Shown: positions 43,598 to 52,698, numbered from the stretch's first letter. The stretch: DNA of 59,595 bases from Candidatus Saccharimonadota bacterium (GCA_017512045.1 JAFWHE010000023.1:1-59595); one strand, 5' to 3'. Numbers and translations: made by a program. Notes: generated from the sequence alone by a model not told the origin.

Positions 43598-43673
43598 GCC
43601 GTTGTAGCTCAGTTGGTAGAGCAGCTCATTCGTAACGAGCAGGTCACAGGTTCGATCCCTGCCAACGGCTCCA
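43598..43673 (+). tRNA. tRNA-Thr (CGT anticodon)
   Basis: The 76-nt gene has an encoded CCA. GCCGTTG pairs with CAACGGC, the loop TTCGTAA gives the CGT anticodon, and the T-arm is ACAGGTTCGATCCCTGC. The last anticodon-stem pair is an A-C mismatch (GCTCA/CGAGC). TGGTAGAAT at 43580-43588 is the likely extended -10. Confidence 0.95.
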
Positions 43674-43677
43674 TTTT

Positions 43678-44045
43678 TTATATATTATTTACTTTTGCCT
43701 TATTTGCGGCTAAATCCGCCGCCTCTTTCAAATATCTTCCATAGTCCGGATCTTCAAAATAAATTTTCTTAGTTACATATCCACCTTTACCAAATTTTTC
43801 AGCTAAATGCTTTCAGATGATTCAATTGTCTTTTCCGATGAACACCCTGGATAGTGAGCTAGCCTGTAAGAATATTTAATATGTCGTCTGTCGATGTGTT
43901 CCTGTCTGCAAACGAAACAATCTTACCATAGACACTTCTCGGCTCACTTCCCTTGCTTGCTCTATGATCGCCAACCGCCTCGGCCATAGTTTTAATTTCT
44001 TCGTTCTTACGTACCAACCCCTTCATCACAAATACCAAGATTATG
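43678..44045 (-). pseudogene. Decayed HD-domain protein (frameshifts, 5' truncation)
   Basis: Three consecutive minus-strand frames give one recognisable protein tail. From 44026 the first reads MKGLVRKNEEIKT, MAEAVGDHRASKGSEPRS and VYGKIVSFADRNTS, ending at a TAG (43859-43861). It continues in another frame as AHYPGCSSEKTIESS, which ends at 43803-43805. The third frame reads AEKFGKGGYVTKKIYFEDPDYGRYLKEAA and stops at 43678. The EAVxDHRAS, EPRSxYGKIV-x-ADR and KIYFEDP motifs belong to a family of HD-domain phosphohydrolases. The upstream HD residues are missing. The gene is therefore both truncated and frameshifted. Confidence 0.75.
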
Positions 44046-44068
44046 ACTCGACAAATATGACCGACTCT

Positions 44069-44506
44069 TTATTTTCTATTTGTAGTTTTCTCTCTGTGAA
44101 AAGTTGCAACAAGAAGTGTGACTGCCGTAGTTAGACTTATTACTGGCGCAATGTAGAGTCCAACTAGTACAGGCATAAGGGTGCTAAACGACCCATTGAC
44201 GTCGATGACGCCAACGCTATAGAGGAAACATATTGCAAAAGGCAACATCGTCATCGTTAAACCGCAGAGTGAGATAATGGTGAAGAGATTTTTTTGCATC
44301 AATTTCTTATTACAGACCATCATCGCGATAGTCAGAACTATCGAAATTAGAGATAAAATAAAAATTATGATCATTTTTGTCTTAAAATCGTTCCCCGCTG
44401 GAAATATAGACCGCAAACAAAAAATACTCAAAACAAAGATAGCCATCACCAACAAAGTTGCAACTACCCCAAAGGCTATTTTTAACATTTTGTATTTTTT
44501 ATTCAT
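44069..44506 (-). CDS. Small four-helix membrane protein, unknown
   Basis: The 145-residue protein has four clear hydrophobic helices (about 10-32, 42-66, 74-98 and 108-134), short basic loops and a basic C-terminus (REKTTNRK). No family motif is recognised. ACTATAAT lies about 20 nt upstream of the ATG and GTGAGAT just before it. It sits in a patch with a pseudogene and tRNAs, which suggests an accessory, lineage-specific gene. Confidence 0.6.
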   Translation of the reverse strand: MNKKYKMLKIAFGVVATLLVMAIFVLSIFCLRSIFPAGNDFKTKMIIIFILSLISIVLTIAMMVCNKKLMQKNLFTIISLCGLTMTMLPFAICFLYSVGVIDVNGSFSTLMPVLVGLYIAPVISLTTAVTLLVATFHREKTTNRK

Positions 44507-44604
44507 TATATCTCACTTCGCTACTATTATAGTATAGAGTACCACTTCCATTTAGTCAAGCAGCATATACAACTAACTCGAAATCAGTAGGGCTTCGCAT
44601 TATA

Positions 44605-44626
44605 CAAAAAACAGTCCTCTCGGACT
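44605..44626. terminator. Terminator downstream of tRNA-Asp
   Basis: AGTCC (44613-44617), TCTC and GGACT (44622-44626) form a hairpin. On the minus strand it is followed by GTTTTTTG, and on the plus strand by TTATTTTTT, so it can act in both directions. Confidence 0.75.
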
Positions 44627-44640
44627 TATTTTTTATACAA

Positions 44641-44717
44641 TGGCGGATCCGACGAGACTCGAACTCGCGACCTCTGCCGTGACAGGGCAGCGCTCTAACC
44701 AACTGAGCTACGAATCC
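44641..44717 (-). tRNA. tRNA-Asp (GTC anticodon)
   Basis: The 77-nt gene has an encoded CCA. GGATTCG pairs with CGGATCC, the anticodon loop CTGTCAC gives GTC, and the T-arm is GCGAGTTCGAGTCTCGT. On the minus strand TTGCTA-17-TATAAT lies just upstream, near 44727-44755. Confidence 0.96.
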
Positions 44718-44763
44718 ATTTTTGTGTCTTTATTATACACTACCCTGAGACTTTTAGCAATAC

Positions 44764-45660
44764 CTAAGAATTGTCCATTTCCTGGACAGCCATAGTTGCC
44801 GCAATGGCACCATCACTAATTGCAGTAGTTAATTGTCTTAAATCTTTTGCCCTAGTATCACCAGCCACATAAACACCATTTATATTAGTATGGACACCAT
44901 CATTAGTTTTAATATAGCCTACATCGTCCAATTCTATCACATCCTGGAAAATTTGATTATGCGGCTGATTACCGACCGCCACAAACATCCCATCGAGTTT
45001 TATTTCCCTATCGCCAGAGATGCCAATGCTTTCTAGCTTATCTACTCCGTTCAATCCAGTCACGACAGTGTTCAATAAAATCTCTACGTTTTCCTTTCTC
45101 CTTGCCTCGTCCACATAAATTTTCTCTCCTCTAAATTCATCTCTACGGTGGATTAGATAGACTTTCTTTGCAATCCCAGATAAATATATAGCGTCCATCA
45201 GAGCAGTGTTGCCACCGCCAACAACTGCAACGTCTTTATCTTGGTAAAAATTACCGTCGCAAGTAGCACAATACGATATGCCCTTACCAACCAACTCATC
45301 TTCTTTTGGTAATCCTAATTTCCGGTACCTCGTGCCAGTGGAGATGACAACGGTTTTTGTTTGGTATTCCTCATCCATGTCAGTCATAATAATCTTTTCA
45401 CTACCATCGACCTTTAGAGAAACTACCTTTTCCAGCTTTGTTTCTCCACCAAAGTTTTTTACCTGTTGGAATAATGTCATCGCCCAATCCTTGCCAGAAA
45501 CCTCTATGATCCCTGGATAATTTTTTACCTTTTGGGCATTAATAATCTGTCCACCATAGGCTTTTTCTTCTAGTACTAGTACTTTCTTCCCGGCCCGCAG
45601 TGCATATAGTGCTGCGGTTAATCCAGCTGGTCCAGCACCAATAATAATCAAATCATACAT
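44764..45660 (-). CDS. trxB: Thioredoxin reductase (NADPH)
   Basis: In this 298-residue protein, IIGAGPAGLTAALYALRAG binds FAD, ISYCATCDG is the redox CxxC, VVGGGNTALMDAIYL binds NADPH, and VYVAGDTRAKDLRQLTTAISDGA is the C-terminal FAD signature. It passes electrons from NADPH to thioredoxin. It is the last gene of a minus-strand run starting with the pilus operon, separated from pilC by 18 nt. It could share that transcript and support disulfide chemistry for Cys-bearing pilus proteins; the latter is speculation. Confidence 0.95.
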   Translation of the reverse strand: MYDLIIIGAGPAGLTAALYALRAGKKVLVLEEKAYGGQIINAQKVKNYPGIIEVSGKDWAMTLFQQVKNFGGETKLEKVVSLKVDGSEKIIMTDMDEEYQTKTVVISTGTRYRKLGLPKEDELVGKGISYCATCDGNFYQDKDVAVVGGGNTALMDAIYLSGIAKKVYLIHRRDEFRGEKIYVDEARRKENVEILLNTVVTGLNGVDKLESIGISGDREIKLDGMFVAVGNQPHNQIFQDVIELDDVGYIKTNDGVHTNINGVYVAGDTRAKDLRQLTTAISDGAIAATMAVQEMDNS

Positions 45661-45678
45661 ATTTATATTCTATCATAA

Positions 45679-46884
45679 TTATCCAATGCTGCTGACAAGA
45701 GAGTAAATCGGCATCAAAACAGCGAGAACGATAAAACCAATCAAGAGTGCCATTATCACCATTAAAACTGGTTCAATCATTGTAGAGATAGCTGCAATCT
45801 GCTCATCCAGCTCATCCTCATAGACCTGCGCTGCTTTGCCTAGCATTTCATCAATCTTACCAGATTCTTCACCAATGGATGACATCTGTGGCACTAGTGG
45901 CATGATATATAGTTTATCCTTGAGTGAAGTTGAAAGTGGTTTACCGCCTTGGACCTTCTCTTCTGCCATCTTAATTTGCTCAAAGAATACCACATTGTTT
46001 GCAGCTTCACCTGCCATATCCATAGAATCAAGCAATGATACACCAGTAGAAAGCAGCATCTGCATTGTCCTAGCAAAACGTGCATTGTAAAGTCTGAGGA
46101 AGAGATTCTTAAAAATCGGCACATGCAGTTTAAATGACGCTATCCACCGGATACCAGTCTCCGTCTTTCTGAACTGTATAAAAATCCAGACGAAAACACC
46201 GAGAAATATCAAGATAATATACCATTGATTGACCACAAAATTAGATATCGCTACCAACACCTGCGTAGCAGTCGGTAATTCCTTGTCCATATCGGCATAC
46301 AAATTAGCAACCTGTGGCACTACCATCACCATCATGAATACTACTACCGCGATAATCACAAAGAGAATGATGCCTGGATACACCATAGCGCCACGAATTT
46401 TAGAGATCATACTCTCATCTTTTTCCTGCTGGTCAGCAAGACGTTTCAAGGCTAAGTCCAAAGTACCACTAGATTCACCTGCTTGAATTAAAGAGAGATA
46501 CACTTGGTTAAACACGTCTGGATGTTTAGAACAGGCCTCATGCAAAGATTTACCTGCTTCTACCTGAGATAAAACCTCATCTATCACCATCTTCATACCC
46601 TTGCTCTCTGTTTGTTCAGAAAGCGTCCTGAGAGCATTAGATAGTGGTAAACCCGCACCAATCAAAGTAGCAAATTGCCGAGTAAAGACAATTCTATCCT
46701 TAGCAGATATCCTAGTCTTGATCTTTCCTATCCATCCATTAGTATCCTCTTCTATAATGGAATCTGGGACATAACCTTGTTCCAACAAAAGCTTACCAGC
46801 TGACATCTCATTTTCAGCCTGAATAGCACCCTTAACAGCCTTGCCAGTCTTGCTATCCCTCGCTTTGTAGTTAAAACGGCGCAT
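45679..46884 (-). CDS. pilC: Type IV pilus inner-membrane platform protein
   Basis: The 401-residue protein has the PilC/GspF start (FNYKARDSKTGKAVKGAIQAENE), two tandem T2SSF domains (about 65-190 and 270-390) with FTRQFATLIGAGLPLSNAL and FARTMQMLLSTGVSLLDSM, and three membrane helices including the C-terminal one. It forms the platform turned by PilB and PilT during pilus extension and retraction. It starts 3 nt after the pilT stop, with AAAGG as ribosome binding site. Confidence 0.95.
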   Translation of the reverse strand: MRRFNYKARDSKTGKAVKGAIQAENEMSAGKLLLEQGYVPDSIIEEDTNGWIGKIKTRISAKDRIVFTRQFATLIGAGLPLSNALRTLSEQTESKGMKMVIDEVLSQVEAGKSLHEACSKHPDVFNQVYLSLIQAGESSGTLDLALKRLADQQEKDESMISKIRGAMVYPGIILFVIIAVVVFMMVMVVPQVANLYADMDKELPTATQVLVAISNFVVNQWYIILIFLGVFVWIFIQFRKTETGIRWIASFKLHVPIFKNLFLRLYNARFARTMQMLLSTGVSLLDSMDMAGEAANNVVFFEQIKMAEEKVQGGKPLSTSLKDKLYIMPLVPQMSSIGEESGKIDEMLGKAAQVYEDELDEQIAAISTMIEPVLMVIMALLIGFIVLAVLMPIYSLVSSIG

Positions 46885-46887
46885 TTA

Positions 46888-48174
46888 TTAGCCTTTCGCT
46901 AATCTCTTAAATTCATTCGGATCGACTGCATATTCCAGAGCATTATCATAAGTGATAGTTCCAGCATGTACAAGCTTCGCTAAAGTTCTATCCATAGTCT
47001 GCATACCCTCATTCACACCAGTCTGAATGGCAGTATCTAACTGATGTGTTTTTCCCTCGCGGATGATTGAGCGAACTGCAGTATTAGCCACTAAAATCTC
47101 ACAGGCCGCAATACGGCCACCACCAATAGCAGGAATCAAGCGTTGCGAACAAATTGCCATTAGAATAGCCGATAGCTGCGAACGGATTTGTGGCTGCTGT
47201 TCCGCTGGAAAAACGTCAATCATACGGTCAATACTCTGTGCAGCAGAGTTTGTGTGTAGTGTTGCGAATACTAAGTGGCCCGTTTCTGCGATAGTAATTG
47301 CACTTGCCATAGTCTCTAAATCACGCATCTCACCAAGGAGTACTACATCTGGGTCTTCACGCAAGATAGACTTGAGCGCCCTAGCAAATGAGAATGTATC
47401 ATAATGCACTTCACGCTGAACCACGACAGAACGCTTTGACTTGTGTGCAAACTCGATTGGGTCCTCAATCGTGATAATATGAACAGATTTTTCTTGGTTA
47501 ATTTTATCTATCAACGCAGCAAGCGTAGTAGACTTACCAGAGCCAGTAGGGCCAGTCACAAGAACTAAACCACGTGGAAAATCGGCAAACGTGGAAATAA
47601 CCTGCGGCAACCCTAAATCGCTTAGAGTTGGCATCTTGTTCGGAATTAAACGGAAGGCCGCAGCTAGGTTGCCTCTTTCTTGGAAGGCGTTAACGCGGAA
47701 ACGCGCTGCCGTACCAAAGGCAAACGAGTAGTCAAACTCCTTATCCTTAGCGAGAGTTTCACGTTGCTCAGAATCAAGCGTGGCAAACACCAACTTCTGC
47801 ACAGTATCTTCTTTTAGTACGGAAAGACCTGCAATCGGAATTAGAGCACCATCTACACGCAAAATTGGCGGCAAGCCAACCTGAATATGAAGGTCTGATG
47901 CATTTCTCTTTACACATTCTTCCAAGAGTGTCTCTATCCTCATCTCCTTATTAGGAGCTTCTGAGGCAGAGGCCAGCAGTGGGCTGGTAGAGTCGTCCTT
48001 TGCCTGAGCAGATGGTTGAGTTCCAGCTGTAGATATAGGTGTAGTGCTAGTCATAGCAGCCGACTGAATTGGGGCAGCAGCAGGAGCGGCCACAGGTGCA
48101 GCTTGAGCTGGAGGCGTCGTTGCGCCCATTTGTGTTGGTATATTTGTCTGATTATTTTGCCCACTATTATCCAT
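46888..48174 (-). CDS. pilT: Type IV pilus retraction ATPase
   Basis: The 428-residue protein has an N-terminal extension of about 85 residues rich in Ala, Pro, Gln and Thr, then the PilT core: ASDLHIQVG, Walker A TGPTGSGKSTT, the Asp box ITIEDPIEF, Walker B PDVVLLGEMRD, the His box GHLVFATLHT, and AVRSIIREGK as the retraction-type C-terminal motif. It powers pilus retraction for twitching or DNA uptake. It has its own promoter inside the operon: TTGAAA, an 18-bp spacer and TGATATAAT, then N6 and ATG. Retraction could therefore be expressed apart from the other genes. Confidence 0.95.
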   Translation of the reverse strand: MDNSGQNNQTNIPTQMGATTPPAQAAPVAAPAAAPIQSAAMTSTTPISTAGTQPSAQAKDDSTSPLLASASEAPNKEMRIETLLEECVKRNASDLHIQVGLPPILRVDGALIPIAGLSVLKEDTVQKLVFATLDSEQRETLAKDKEFDYSFAFGTAARFRVNAFQERGNLAAAFRLIPNKMPTLSDLGLPQVISTFADFPRGLVLVTGPTGSGKSTTLAALIDKINQEKSVHIITIEDPIEFAHKSKRSVVVQREVHYDTFSFARALKSILREDPDVVLLGEMRDLETMASAITIAETGHLVFATLHTNSAAQSIDRMIDVFPAEQQPQIRSQLSAILMAICSQRLIPAIGGGRIAACEILVANTAVRSIIREGKTHQLDTAIQTGVNEGMQTMDRTLAKLVHAGTITYDNALEYAVDPNEFKRLAKG

Positions 48175-48180
48175 GGTTAT

Positions 48181-48210
48181 ATTATATCACTTTCCTCTTA
48201 TGTTTTTCAA
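48181..48210 (-). promoter_or_regulatory. Internal leaderless promoter of pilT
   Basis: Minus strand: TTGAAA (48205-48210), an 18-bp spacer ending TGA, TATAAT (48181-48186), then six bases and the ATG at 48174. Confidence 0.7.
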
Positions 48211-48218
48211 TAGAAATA

Positions 48219-49985
48219 TTACGCAATATCCGATGCAACACGATTTACCTCATCTATAGTTGTTATGCCAGACAGAGCCTTTAGCATACCATCCTGGCGC
48301 ATTGTTACTGTTCCCTTAGCCTTTGCTACCTTCATAATATCATTCGCCGTTGCGTGCGCTACAATTAATTTCTGAATATCCTCATCAACCGTAATAGTCT
48401 CATATAAACCAGCACGCCCTTTGTAACCACCTGGCGTTTCTTTATCATCAAAACCTTTTACTAATGTATAGCCATTTCTATTAGCCACCGGTAGCCCAGG
48501 ATAACCTAAGCTCTCAGAAACCGCTGCTACTTGATCTTGGCTCCTCGGGAGTAACTCACCAATAATAGTATTAATTTCTTGTGTCTGAATCTCTGAGGAT
48601 GCGTATGTAGTTCTCTTCTGCGTAACACGACGCACCAAGCGCTGACCAATTACAGTATTCAGAGTAGATGCAATCAAGAATGGTTCAATTCCCATTTCTA
48701 TCAGACGCGGCAGAATACCAGCAGCAGAGTTTGTATGGAGTGTAGAGAACACCAAGTGTCCAGTAAGTGCCGCCTGTACCGCCAAATTTGCCGTTTCAGA
48801 GTCACGAATCTCACCCACCATTACTACATCCGGGTCCTGACGCAAGATAGAACGTAATCCAGAAGCGAATGTCAACCCAGTATCAACATTCACCTGTATC
48901 TGATTGACTCCGTCCATCTTATACTCTACTGGATCCTCTAGTGTTACGACGTTAATTTTTACATCTTTTATCCTTTTAATAAGAGCATATAAAGTAGTAG
49001 ACTTACCAGAACCAGTAGGGCCAGACGTCAAAATCATACCATTTGGCTTAGAAATACCATCCACTACCATTCTCAGTGCACGGCCTGTCATGCCCATATC
49101 CTCAATCTCTAGAGTGGTACCAGACTTATCCAAGAGACGGATTACTACTTGTTCTCCCCAAACCACTGGAGCAATCGCAATACGAAGATCTACCTCTTTA
49201 TCGGCAATCTTTACTGTGAACTGACCATCTTGCGGGATACGGTGTTCATCAATCTTTAAATCTGCCAAAATCTTAATACGGGAAACTAACGCCGGTTCAA
49301 TTGACTTTGGTAGTTCCATCACCTGGCGCAAAACACCATCAATCCTACACCTAATCACCAGAGATTCTTCTAATGGCTCTATATGAATATCAGAAGCTTT
49401 AGACTTTACTGCAAAGTCCAAGATAGCGGTGAGAGCTTTAGAAATTGGTGAATCCTGAGTGATAGTCTTTACGTCGGCTTGTTGCTGCTGTTGCATAATC
49501 TCAGCGTTAGTAGACTTAACCGCCTGCTTAACGCTAGAGAAATCGCCCACATACTGTGTTAGAACTTGCCTAATTCCCTCCTCACTACTCATTACTGCTT
49601 TAATCGGACGACCGGTCAAAGTAGCGAGATAATCTGTTGCCTGGACGTTTGTCACATCAATCATCGCAACAACGAGCTGATCCCCCATTTCGCCTACTGG
49701 AACCACCATACTTCTGTCTGCTACATCTTGTGGCAAATTAAGCAAAATCTCGCGATCCATTGTCACATTCTTTAAGTCAACATATTGGACACCAATCACA
49801 ACTGCAGTCGCATGGGCGACCATTTCGTTGTTAATAATTTTCTTTGAAGTTAGATATGCTATTAAGGGCTGTTTGTTCTTTTCTACTTCTACTGACGCAC
49901 TCTTAATAGCCTCAGCGTTAGCAAGGCCTTCATCTATCAGTAATTTGATAACTTTATCTTGTGTTTCTTTTGTAAGGAGCGCCAT
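48219..49985 (-). CDS. pilB: Type IV pilus extension ATPase
   Basis: In this 588-residue protein the N-terminal GSPII_E-N-type domains (1-150) are followed by the motor core: ASDIHIEPLEE, Walker A TSGPTGSGKSTTLYALI, the Asp box TLEDPVEY, Walker B PDVVMVGEIRD, and the His box GHLVFSTLHT. The tetracysteine zinc motif that normally follows GQRLVRRV is absent (TQKRTTYASSEI instead). A subgroup of PilB proteins also lacks it. It drives pilin polymerisation. It lies directly after the 107-aa EF-hand gene. Confidence 0.95.
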   Translation of the reverse strand: MALLTKETQDKVIKLLIDEGLANAEAIKSASVEVEKNKQPLIAYLTSKKIINNEMVAHATAVVIGVQYVDLKNVTMDREILLNLPQDVADRSMVVPVGEMGDQLVVAMIDVTNVQATDYLATLTGRPIKAVMSSEEGIRQVLTQYVGDFSSVKQAVKSTNAEIMQQQQQADVKTITQDSPISKALTAILDFAVKSKASDIHIEPLEESLVIRCRIDGVLRQVMELPKSIEPALVSRIKILADLKIDEHRIPQDGQFTVKIADKEVDLRIAIAPVVWGEQVVIRLLDKSGTTLEIEDMGMTGRALRMVVDGISKPNGMILTSGPTGSGKSTTLYALIKRIKDVKINVVTLEDPVEYKMDGVNQIQVNVDTGLTFASGLRSILRQDPDVVMVGEIRDSETANLAVQAALTGHLVFSTLHTNSAAGILPRLIEMGIEPFLIASTLNTVIGQRLVRRVTQKRTTYASSEIQTQEINTIIGELLPRSQDQVAAVSESLGYPGLPVANRNGYTLVKGFDDKETPGGYKGRAGLYETITVDEDIQKLIVAHATANDIMKVAKAKGTVTMRQDGMLKALSGITTIDEVNRVASDIA

Positions 49986-50309
49986 TTAATCTCCATCACT
50001 TGTATCTTTCGTTATGGAAGATTTATTACTGCGCCCACAAGAAGCTAATTCATCATCACTCAATTGCCCATCCTGGTCAGAATCAATACAGTCACCAACA
50101 TAGACTTCTACGGTCGGGTTGATTGCATCCGGATTAAATACCTCTGGATCTGGATCAGCTAAATCTGGTTTAACTACACTGACAACATTAAACGTAACAA
50201 CTTTGTCATTTGGATCACCTAGCAACATATTGCAAAGAATGGCAGCAGCAATTGTGCCAACTGTTGCTACTATAATTACGGTAAAAATGTCAGACTGTTT
50301 CATTTTCAT
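49986..50309 (-). CDS. Small membrane-anchored protein with one EF-hand loop, in the PilP position
   Basis: The 107-residue protein has one N-terminal membrane helix (about 8-30) and an extracytoplasmic region with CIDSDQDGQLSDDELASC (residues 74-91). The loop D76-x-D78-x-D80-G-x-x-x-x-x-E87 is a perfect 12-residue EF-hand calcium loop bracketed by two cysteines. It sits where pilP would be, after pilO, but shows no resemblance to PilP. Calcium-dependent alignment of the pilus machine is plausible. The neighbouring PilO-like protein carries the same cassette. Confidence 0.75.
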   Translation of the reverse strand: MKMKQSDIFTVIIVATVGTIAAAILCNMLLGDPNDKVVTFNVVSVVKPDLADPDPEVFNPDAINPTVEVYVGDCIDSDQDGQLSDDELASCGRSNKSSITKDTSDGD

Positions 50310-51196
50310 TACTCCTTTTTGGTGTTACTATTAGCCGTGACCGTTTTTCTCGTTTCTACTAAGTCTGTATTTTCCGTATAATATGCCACACCCTGCGATC
50401 TCAAAGTCAGGAAGTTCTGACTACTCCAAGAAATCACGGCGCTTCTGAGATCGAAGGTACGAATTGACTTTTCTATGTTATCTAAGACCTTCAAAGTAGT
50501 TTCCGCATCTGCCTCAACAGATAATGAAACTGGAATAGTAGAGATACCGGAGCTACCAGCAGAAGCATTACCAGACGGAGAGAGTGAAGATGGACTGTGA
50601 TTAGAAATATCAAAAATTTTGTTCAAGCTCGTCATCAAAGCAAGGTCGTTTTGCTGAGCTGGCAAAGCATCTGGAATTACCCTGAGCGATGAGCAAAGCT
50701 TTAACATACCGACCGCTCTATTCTTTTCCTTATCATCCTTGGCACTATCATATATCTTCTGCCAATTTATTTTCTGCTTGTTCTCATCATAACATCCAGA
50801 TTGGCCACTACTCAGCGCCACTGTCTCCAAATCGGTATTATTAGCCATTTCCACTAAGACATTATACCTTAGTGTTCCCTTCATAGTAGAGCTATTCAAA
50901 CTGTTAGGATCGCATTTATTCAGCTCTTCATCGGATATTTTCCCATCTCTGTCTTTATCACTACATACACCGATATTCTTAATTGTGGTCTCATAATCCA
51001 CAATAGCGGAGTCTTTCGCATCTATGACTTTATTATTGAAATTAATGTATTTCACGAAATATACGAAAAGTACACCGCAAATACCAAGGATAGCAGCAGA
51101 AACCAATGCTATCAAGAGCGTCTCTTGTTGTGTCTTGGAAATCTTTAGCCTTTTAGCCGATGCTGGGCCATTTGGACTGACTTCTTTATTTTCCAT
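50309..51196 (-). CDS. pilO: PilO-like pilus assembly protein with inserted EF-hand loop
   Basis: The 295-residue protein has a short cytoplasmic N-terminus, one membrane helix (about 26-50), and an extracytoplasmic region with a C-terminal ferredoxin-like part containing ISTIPVSLSVEADAETTLKVLDNIEKSIRTF, the PilO/PilN-type fold. Between helix and fold lies CSDKDRDGKISDEELNKC (78-95), a canonical EF-hand loop between two cysteines. The assignment as PilO rests on position between PilN and the small protein and on topology, so it is moderately sure. Start and stop overlap its neighbours by one nucleotide or so. Confidence 0.75.
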   Translation of the reverse strand: MENKEVSPNGPASAKRLKISKTQQETLLIALVSAAILGICGVLFVYFVKYINFNNKVIDAKDSAIVDYETTIKNIGVCSDKDRDGKISDEELNKCDPNSLNSSTMKGTLRYNVLVEMANNTDLETVALSSGQSGCYDENKQKINWQKIYDSAKDDKEKNRAVGMLKLCSSLRVIPDALPAQQNDLALMTSLNKIFDISNHSPSSLSPSGNASAGSSGISTIPVSLSVEADAETTLKVLDNIEKSIRTFDLRSAVISWSSQNFLTLRSQGVAYYTENTDLVETRKTVTANSNTKKE

Positions 51197-52698
51197 TATT
51201 CATCCTCCTCGTCTATATTACTACTACTGGAACTGCTACTGGATTTATTAGATGAGTTTGAAGAACTGGAGGAGCTGGATGAGCTAGAACTACTGGAATC
51301 GCTGGATCCATTAGAATTACCAGAGTTAGTGGCGGCAGAGGTACAAACCACATCTGTGTCAGCACAATCTGCAGCACGTTCTGCAAACATACCTTCAATC
51401 TGGAGATAAGAATCTGTCACGTTCTGAGTAGTTGGACTAATTGCCATCACGTGTTTGTTGACAAACTTGAACACTTCTTCATTAAAGGTAATAGTCGCAT
51501 TGAAGCGTAGCACTAATTCCCCTCTGGAGTCACGACCGTTAGAAGAATCGCGGATGATTACGTCGCCATTGGCTAGCATGCAATCGTTCGCAGAAGACCA
51601 GGTAATTCCATTGTTATCCTCTACACCACTATATTTAATACACTCACTCGCAAAATGTGCCACCCCACTAATCTCACCAGATTCATCCATATAACCTTCT
51701 TTATACCACTCGTCAAATCTAGGAGAACGGTAAATCTTAATCACATCAGCATAAGCCATTGCTTTAGAATTGCCACCAGTGACTTGAGATTCCATCAGAG
51801 ATTTCTCATAGTCATTCATAGCATCGTATTTTTCTAGAAACTCTTCTTGGATGCGCTCTGGATCCTCCAAATCTTCGATTTCATCTTCGTCTTCTTCAAT
51901 ATCCTCTTCTAGTTCATCCGTTGTATAATCGTCTCTGCTTGGATCACAACCTTTTTTACCCTTTAACCAATATGCATAAATATACTTGTCTATTTTTTTG
52001 TTATTACCCTCGTCTGGAACTTCTTCTATCAATAGATTACCCTCTGGGGTTGTTTCCACCATACAACGTGTTGGAATTTCTTGACCATCTTCAGTCACAT
52101 AACGCCCGTAGTCATACTTCATAAGAGCGATACCCTTCGTGAAAGATTCTAGTACACGATAATCATAGAACGGCGCCACCTTAGCATCCGCCTGCCCATC
52201 AAAGCGAAGAGAGCTAGTGGAGAGATCGACAGAGAGCTCAGAAAGTTGAATAGTATCTGGGCCGGATGGCAAAATTACACTCAAGATTGGGAACACACGA
52301 GACAGTACCTTCTTATCGCTATTAATCGTATTGAGATCATCTAGCTGGTTTTGGATAGTTAGAAACTCGGAGAGACTACTAAAGCTCTTAATCTTCTTAG
52401 ACATCGCAGACAATTTTGCATCCTGAGAACTCATAGCGATGTTCTGCCCTTCCCAGATTGTAGCTGAGACTATAACTGCCCCGCCAAATATGGACACAAG
52501 GATAATACAAACAAATAGCATGATATTACGAAAACGCATAGCTTTAATCATCTGGCGCTTGACCTCTGGAACCAAGTTAATCTCATATGTGGCACTTTGT
52601 TCCAGCATCATTGTTGGTTTTTCCTTTGGTTTGATGCCAAAATTCTTTAGTGTATTTTGCCACTCTTTCTTGAGCTTACCCAAAATCTTGTCTATCAT
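51196..52698 (-). CDS. pilN: Enlarged PilN-like pilus assembly protein
   Basis: The 500-residue protein is more than twice normal PilN length. YEINLVPEVKRQ near residue 33 is the conserved PilN INLLP-type motif that binds PilM, followed by a membrane helix (about 55-80) and a coiled coil. A ferredoxin-like segment is interrupted by a large insert (about 190-330) containing an acidic run (ELEEDIEEDEDEIEDLED) and several cysteines. The C-terminal 50 residues are nearly all Ser and Asn. The serine codons are mixed (TCC, AGT, AGC, TCT, TCA), so the tract is selected rather than produced by slippage. It overlaps pilM by 4 nt. Confidence 0.8.
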   Translation of the reverse strand: MIDKILGKLKKEWQNTLKNFGIKPKEKPTMMLEQSATYEINLVPEVKRQMIKAMRFRNIMLFVCIILVSIFGGAVIVSATIWEGQNIAMSSQDAKLSAMSKKIKSFSSLSEFLTIQNQLDDLNTINSDKKVLSRVFPILSVILPSGPDTIQLSELSVDLSTSSLRFDGQADAKVAPFYDYRVLESFTKGIALMKYDYGRYVTEDGQEIPTRCMVETTPEGNLLIEEVPDEGNNKKIDKYIYAYWLKGKKGCDPSRDDYTTDELEEDIEEDEDEIEDLEDPERIQEEFLEKYDAMNDYEKSLMESQVTGGNSKAMAYADVIKIYRSPRFDEWYKEGYMDESGEISGVAHFASECIKYSGVEDNNGITWSSANDCMLANGDVIIRDSSNGRDSRGELVLRFNATITFNEEVFKFVNKHVMAISPTTQNVTDSYLQIEGMFAERAADCADTDVVCTSAATNSGNSNGSSDSSSSSSSSSSSSSNSSNKSSSSSSSSNIDEEDE

